8,661 nucleotides of DNA from an uncultured Anaerolineae bacterium (lineage in GTDB: Bacteria; Chloroflexota; Anaerolineae; Anaerolineales; Villigracilaceae): assembly GCA_903854805.1 (NCBI GenBank), contig CAINXK010000163.1:1-8661 (forward strand). Direction: 5' to 3'. Every line of letters begins with the position of its first letter. Positions within the stretch are counted from its first letter, which is position 1. Both the position numbers and the translations under genes were made by a program. Below are positions 6,907 through 8,661 of this stretch, piece after piece. The notes beneath the pieces were generated by a model. The model made no database searches. It saw only the letters and a list, made by a program, of their open reading frames with translations, and was not told the DNA's origin.

Positions 6907-7668
6907 TTAACGATTCAATTCAATTCGGGGAATTGCTAAAATATTATCTTCCTTTTCTGTCAACAGGATTTGCGGAATGCCGAGATAGCTGACCAGTTCC
7001 TTGCCCAGATTGCGAATATGGGTAACTACATTTCGTGCCGCTTGTTCCGGGTTTTGAGCCGAAATTGCATCCACGATGGCTTTGTGTTCTTGAAGTTCTG
7101 TTGTCAAACTGGATTGCAATAATTCGGGATGTCGGAACATATATTCGTACAGCATCCAATCTGGAAATTGATGCGACACTATTTCGTATAGTTTTGTCAT
7201 TAGTAAATTTCCACCGGCGGCAACAATAGCCTGATGGAATTCGCGATTTATTTGCATTTGTGTTGACATTTCATTCAGTGTCATTAATGCTTCGGTTTTT
7301 TCAACAATCTCATAAAGCACTATCAACTGCTCTTTTGTGCGTAAGCGAGCAGATTCTGCAGCTGCAGAGCTTTCCAAGAGAAGGCGCATCGCATATGAAT
7401 CAACAATTTCTTCGGTCGTTAATTGAAGGACTCGAACTCCACGATACGGAATTCGTTCTGCCAACCCAGATGAAACCAGCAGATCCAGCGCTTCGCGTAC
7501 TGGTGTTTGGCTTACGCCAAGTTGGCTTGAAATCTCTTCTTGTCGCAACCATTCACCGGGAGTGTAATTTCCGGCGATGATGCGCTTATGTAGGACGCCA
7601 AAAATTTCTTCTCGAAGAGATTTTCGTTCCAAAAATCCGGCGTCGGCAAACCCTTTTTTATCTAACAT
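6907..7668 (-). CDS. GntR-family transcriptional regulator, FadR/FCD subfamily
   Basis: This 253-residue DNA-binding protein probably controls the operon it heads. Residues about 16-80 form the winged helix-turn-helix (LREEIFGVLHKRIIAGNYTP; the recognition region SQLGVSQTPVREALDLLVSSGL at 48-69; wing YRGVRVL). Residues about 86-228 are the all-helical FCD ligand domain. Its likely metal or ligand histidines are H145 (in NREFHQAI), H195 (ELQEHKAI) and H217 (VTHIRNL). The first position of the D-x-x-F-H motif is Asn141 rather than the common Asp. The start at 7668 is preceded by AGAGGAAA, a good ribosome site. An 18-bp palindrome 30 bases upstream, overlapping a TATAAT box, is the natural candidate for an autoregulatory operator. 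The effector is likely a carboxylate, as for many FCD proteins, but is not shown here. Confidence 0.92.
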   Translation of the reverse strand: MLDKKGFADAGFLERKSLREEIFGVLHKRIIAGNYTPGEWLRQEEISSQLGVSQTPVREALDLLVSSGLAERIPYRGVRVLQLTTEEIVDSYAMRLLLESSAAAESARLRTKEQLIVLYEIVEKTEALMTLNEMSTQMQINREFHQAIVAAGGNLLMTKLYEIVSHQFPDWMLYEYMFRHPELLQSSLTTELQEHKAIVDAISAQNPEQAARNVVTHIRNLGKELVSYLGIPQILLTEKEDNILAIPRIELNR

Positions 7669-7693
7669 TGTTTCCTCTTACTCTGATGGCGAT

Positions 7694-7699
7694 ATTATA
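7694..7699 (-). promoter_or_regulatory. Candidate -10 box of the methyltransferase operon
   Basis: A perfect TATAAT on the minus strand lies 26 bases before the regulator ATG and 14 bases before its ribosome site, overlapping the 18-bp palindrome by two bases. A second TATAAT lies within the palindrome (7701-7706). No good -35 hexamer is found at 16-18 bases (AAGTCA at 17), so the promoter may need an activator or use the second box. Confidence 0.5.
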
Positions 7700-7715
7700 C
7701 ATTATATATAATGTA
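7698..7715. promoter_or_regulatory. 18-bp perfect palindrome, probable GntR-type operator
   Basis: TACATTATATATAATGTA is a perfect 18-bp palindrome in the leader of the GntR/FCD regulator gene. GntR-family dimers bind palindromes of this size, commonly close to their own promoters. Its overlap with the candidate -10 region fits repression by blocking RNA polymerase. Binding by the encoded regulator is inference. Confidence 0.6.
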
Positions 7716-7741
7716 ATGACTTGTCCGTTTCTGTAGAATTT

Positions 7742-7797
7742 CGGGGTATTAAACAAAAATAAGGCGCAATTGCGCCTTATTTTTGTTTAATACCCCG
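7742..7797. terminator. Bidirectional terminator: 56-bp perfect palindrome
   Basis: The two 28-base arms are exact reverse complements with no spacer (centre between 7769 and 7770). The core is AAGGCGCAATTGCGCCTT, followed on each strand by ATTTTTG, so each strand can form a GC-rich stem with a U-rich tail. It ends the 6S RNA transcript coming from the right, and would equally stop transcription arriving from the left. The arms continue past the U-run (GTTTAATACCCCG), making the palindrome longer than a minimal terminator. Confidence 0.88.
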
Positions 7798-7962
7798 CCA
7801 ATGCCGTGTGCTGCGAAGTTTTGAACCTGCTTTCGCAGGTGGGTCCCGACCCGGCAGCTCCGCCTTGGCTCTGGCCTATCGCGTCGCGTCCGAAAGATGG
7901 GAGACCCGTTTGTAGGGTGTTGGCTCAAAACCGAGAGTGCAACATCACGTACACAGCAGGGT
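7798..7962 (-). ncRNA. ssrS: 6S RNA (regulator of housekeeping RNA polymerase)
   Basis: About 165 bases with no supported protein can fold on the minus strand as 6S RNA, which mimics an open promoter and sequesters sigma-70-type polymerase. Closing stem: GCTGTGT (7957-7951) with ACACGGC (7809-7803), and GTTGC (7943-7939) with GCAGC (7814-7810). Next, GTTTTGAG (7931-7924) pairs with TTCAAAAC (7825-7818). A large bubble follows, with CCAACACCCTACAAAC on its 5' strand and the hairpin ACCTGC-GAAA-GCAGG on its 3' strand. A distal stem begins GGGTC (7907-7903)/GACCC. The blocks TTGAGCCAACA and CAGGTTCAAAAC resemble CTGAGCCGATA and AGGGTTCAAGGG of Escherichia coli 6S RNA as I remember it. Pairing favours the minus strand (a G-U where the other strand would have A-C). 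Ends are estimated from the promoter and terminator. Confidence 0.8.
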
Positions 7963-7968
7963 TCTTTT

Positions 7969-7974
7969 CTTATA
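7969..7974 (-). promoter_or_regulatory. Candidate extended -10 box for the 6S RNA
   Basis: TGG-TATAAG on the minus strand is an extended -10 form (TGn plus hexamer), placed so that transcription would begin at about 7962, just before the closing stem. No convincing -35 is seen 16-18 bases upstream. Co-transcription from the mog gene, whose stop is only 65 bases upstream and has no terminator, is an alternative. Confidence 0.45.
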
Positions 7975-8026
7975 CCACAAACTATTGTGAGATGGGAGAT
8001 TTTGAAATTATAAAATTGATAAGTTC

Positions 8027-8527
8027 TCAGTGGCCCATTTCGGAATCTGGATCATTTCTTAAAAGTTTTGCTGCATGCTCCAGAACTGGAAAGACGACTT
8101 GTATATTTTCCATGGCTGCTTTGGGACTTCCTGGTAAATTGATGATGATCGTTTGTTTGCGAATTCCTGATACTGCTCGTGAAAGCATCGCATGGGGGGT
8201 GATCTTCATGCTGCTGGCGCGCATGGCTTCATCAAAGCCAGGTGTAAGACGATCTACGACAAGGAGTGTGGCTTCCGGTGTAACATCTCTTGGGGCAAAT
8301 CCTGTGCCGCCAGTTGATAATAAAATATCAATTTCTCCAGAGTCGGCCCATTCAATCATAATATTCTTTATTGTTTCAATATCATCGGGAACGATTGCGG
8401 TTTTATTGTTTTGCCAGCCTTGGGTAACTATCGCATTCTGCAGCGCTGGTCCAGATAGGTCAGGGCGTTCGCCACGAGATGAACGGTCGGAAATCGTCAG
8501 AATACCAAAGCGCAGGGTTAATGTCAT
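8027..8527 (-). CDS. mog: Molybdopterin adenylyltransferase, Mog/MoaB family
   Basis: This 166-residue cytoplasmic enzyme of molybdenum-cofactor synthesis transfers AMP from ATP onto molybdopterin to prepare it for molybdate insertion. It is a single MoCF_biosynth (MoaB/Mog-like) domain of normal length. GILTISDRSSRGE is at 8-20. The substrate loop STGGTGFAPRDVTPEAT is at 71-87, including the TGGTG and the acidic Asp81. PGFDEAMR is at 96-103, SRAVSGIR at 116-123 and LPGSPKA at 131-137. The ATG at 8527 is the only ATG before an in-frame TGA upstream, though no clear Shine-Dalgarno precedes it. The 134 bases upstream to the window edge show no gene or firm promoter, only a 9-bp repeat (GGTGTCTTG). 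No other cofactor gene is visible, and it appears independent of the methyltransferase operon, separated by the 6S RNA and its terminator. Mog and MoaB cannot be told apart by reading alone. Confidence 0.92.
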   Translation of the reverse strand: MTLTLRFGILTISDRSSRGERPDLSGPALQNAIVTQGWQNNKTAIVPDDIETIKNIMIEWADSGEIDILLSTGGTGFAPRDVTPEATLLVVDRLTPGFDEAMRASSMKITPHAMLSRAVSGIRKQTIIINLPGSPKAAMENIQVVFPVLEHAAKLLRNDPDSEMGH

Positions 8528-8661
8528 AGGTGTCTTGGGTAAAAATTTTTTCCAATAATTTGAAAGTCAGTCATCAAGTTCTTATTAAAAAGATGCGGTG
8601 GTGTCTTGATTTTGTTTCGATGATTAAGATGCTATGAGGAACACTTCAAACTGTAAGTACA

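Noticed and set aside
7806..8558. A 250-codon open frame on the plus strand across the mog and 6S RNA region
   Set aside because: It lies antisense to mog, which has all family motifs, and to the structured RNA. It has no recognisable domain and no ribosome site.
8529..8608. Direct repeat GGTGTCTTG at 8529-8537 and 8600-8608
   Set aside because: Nine bases repeated once in A/T-rich DNA, with no third copy or paired structure seen; probably chance.
8634..8661. Possible start of a plus-strand gene at the right edge
   Set aside because: Only nine codons are visible after the ATG, with no ribosome site or clear promoter.
1..8661. CRISPR arrays, tRNA genes, insertion sequences
   Set aside because: No spaced direct repeats, tRNA-like cloverleaf or transposase-like frame was seen on either strand.

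Overview
The window (about 47% GC by eye) has a single dominant direction: every gene I can support lies on the minus strand, so transcription runs from right to left. The insert-bearing DppB permease, the abundance of MttB-type methyltransferases and the long Thr/Pro-linked lipoprotein resemble Chloroflexota (Anaerolineae-like) genomes. That assignment is inference from style, not from a marker gene.

Right part (about 7.74-8.53 kb): a Mog/MoaB-type molybdopterin adenylyltransferase gene is followed by a non-coding RNA that I identify as 6S RNA (ssrS). The call rests on its architecture (closing stem, large central bubble with a GAAA hairpin on its 3' strand, distal stem) and on 6S-like sequence blocks. 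The RNA ends at a 56-bp perfect palindrome that works as a terminator read from either strand and insulates it from the next operon. Bases 8528-8661, upstream of mog, hold no gene and no convincing promoter.

Main part (about 7.72 kb down to base 1): an apparent seven-gene operon. It starts at an A/T-rich promoter in which an 18-bp perfect palindrome, probably the operator, overlaps a TATAAT box. The order is GntR/FCD regulator, MtbC/MttC-like corrinoid protein, two different non-pyrrolysine MttB-superfamily methyltransferases, a family-5 solute-binding lipoprotein, a DppB-type permease, and the start of a DppC-type permease cut by the window edge. Gaps are 9 to about 100 bases.

How the genes may work together (inference): the ABC system imports a methylated, probably quaternary-amine or betaine-like compound. 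One or both MttB-like enzymes move a methyl group to the Co(I) corrinoid of the small carrier protein, and the regulator senses the compound or a product. The acceptor-side methyltransferase, the corrinoid reductive activase and the transporter ATPases are not in the window. The substrate cannot be named from sequence alone.
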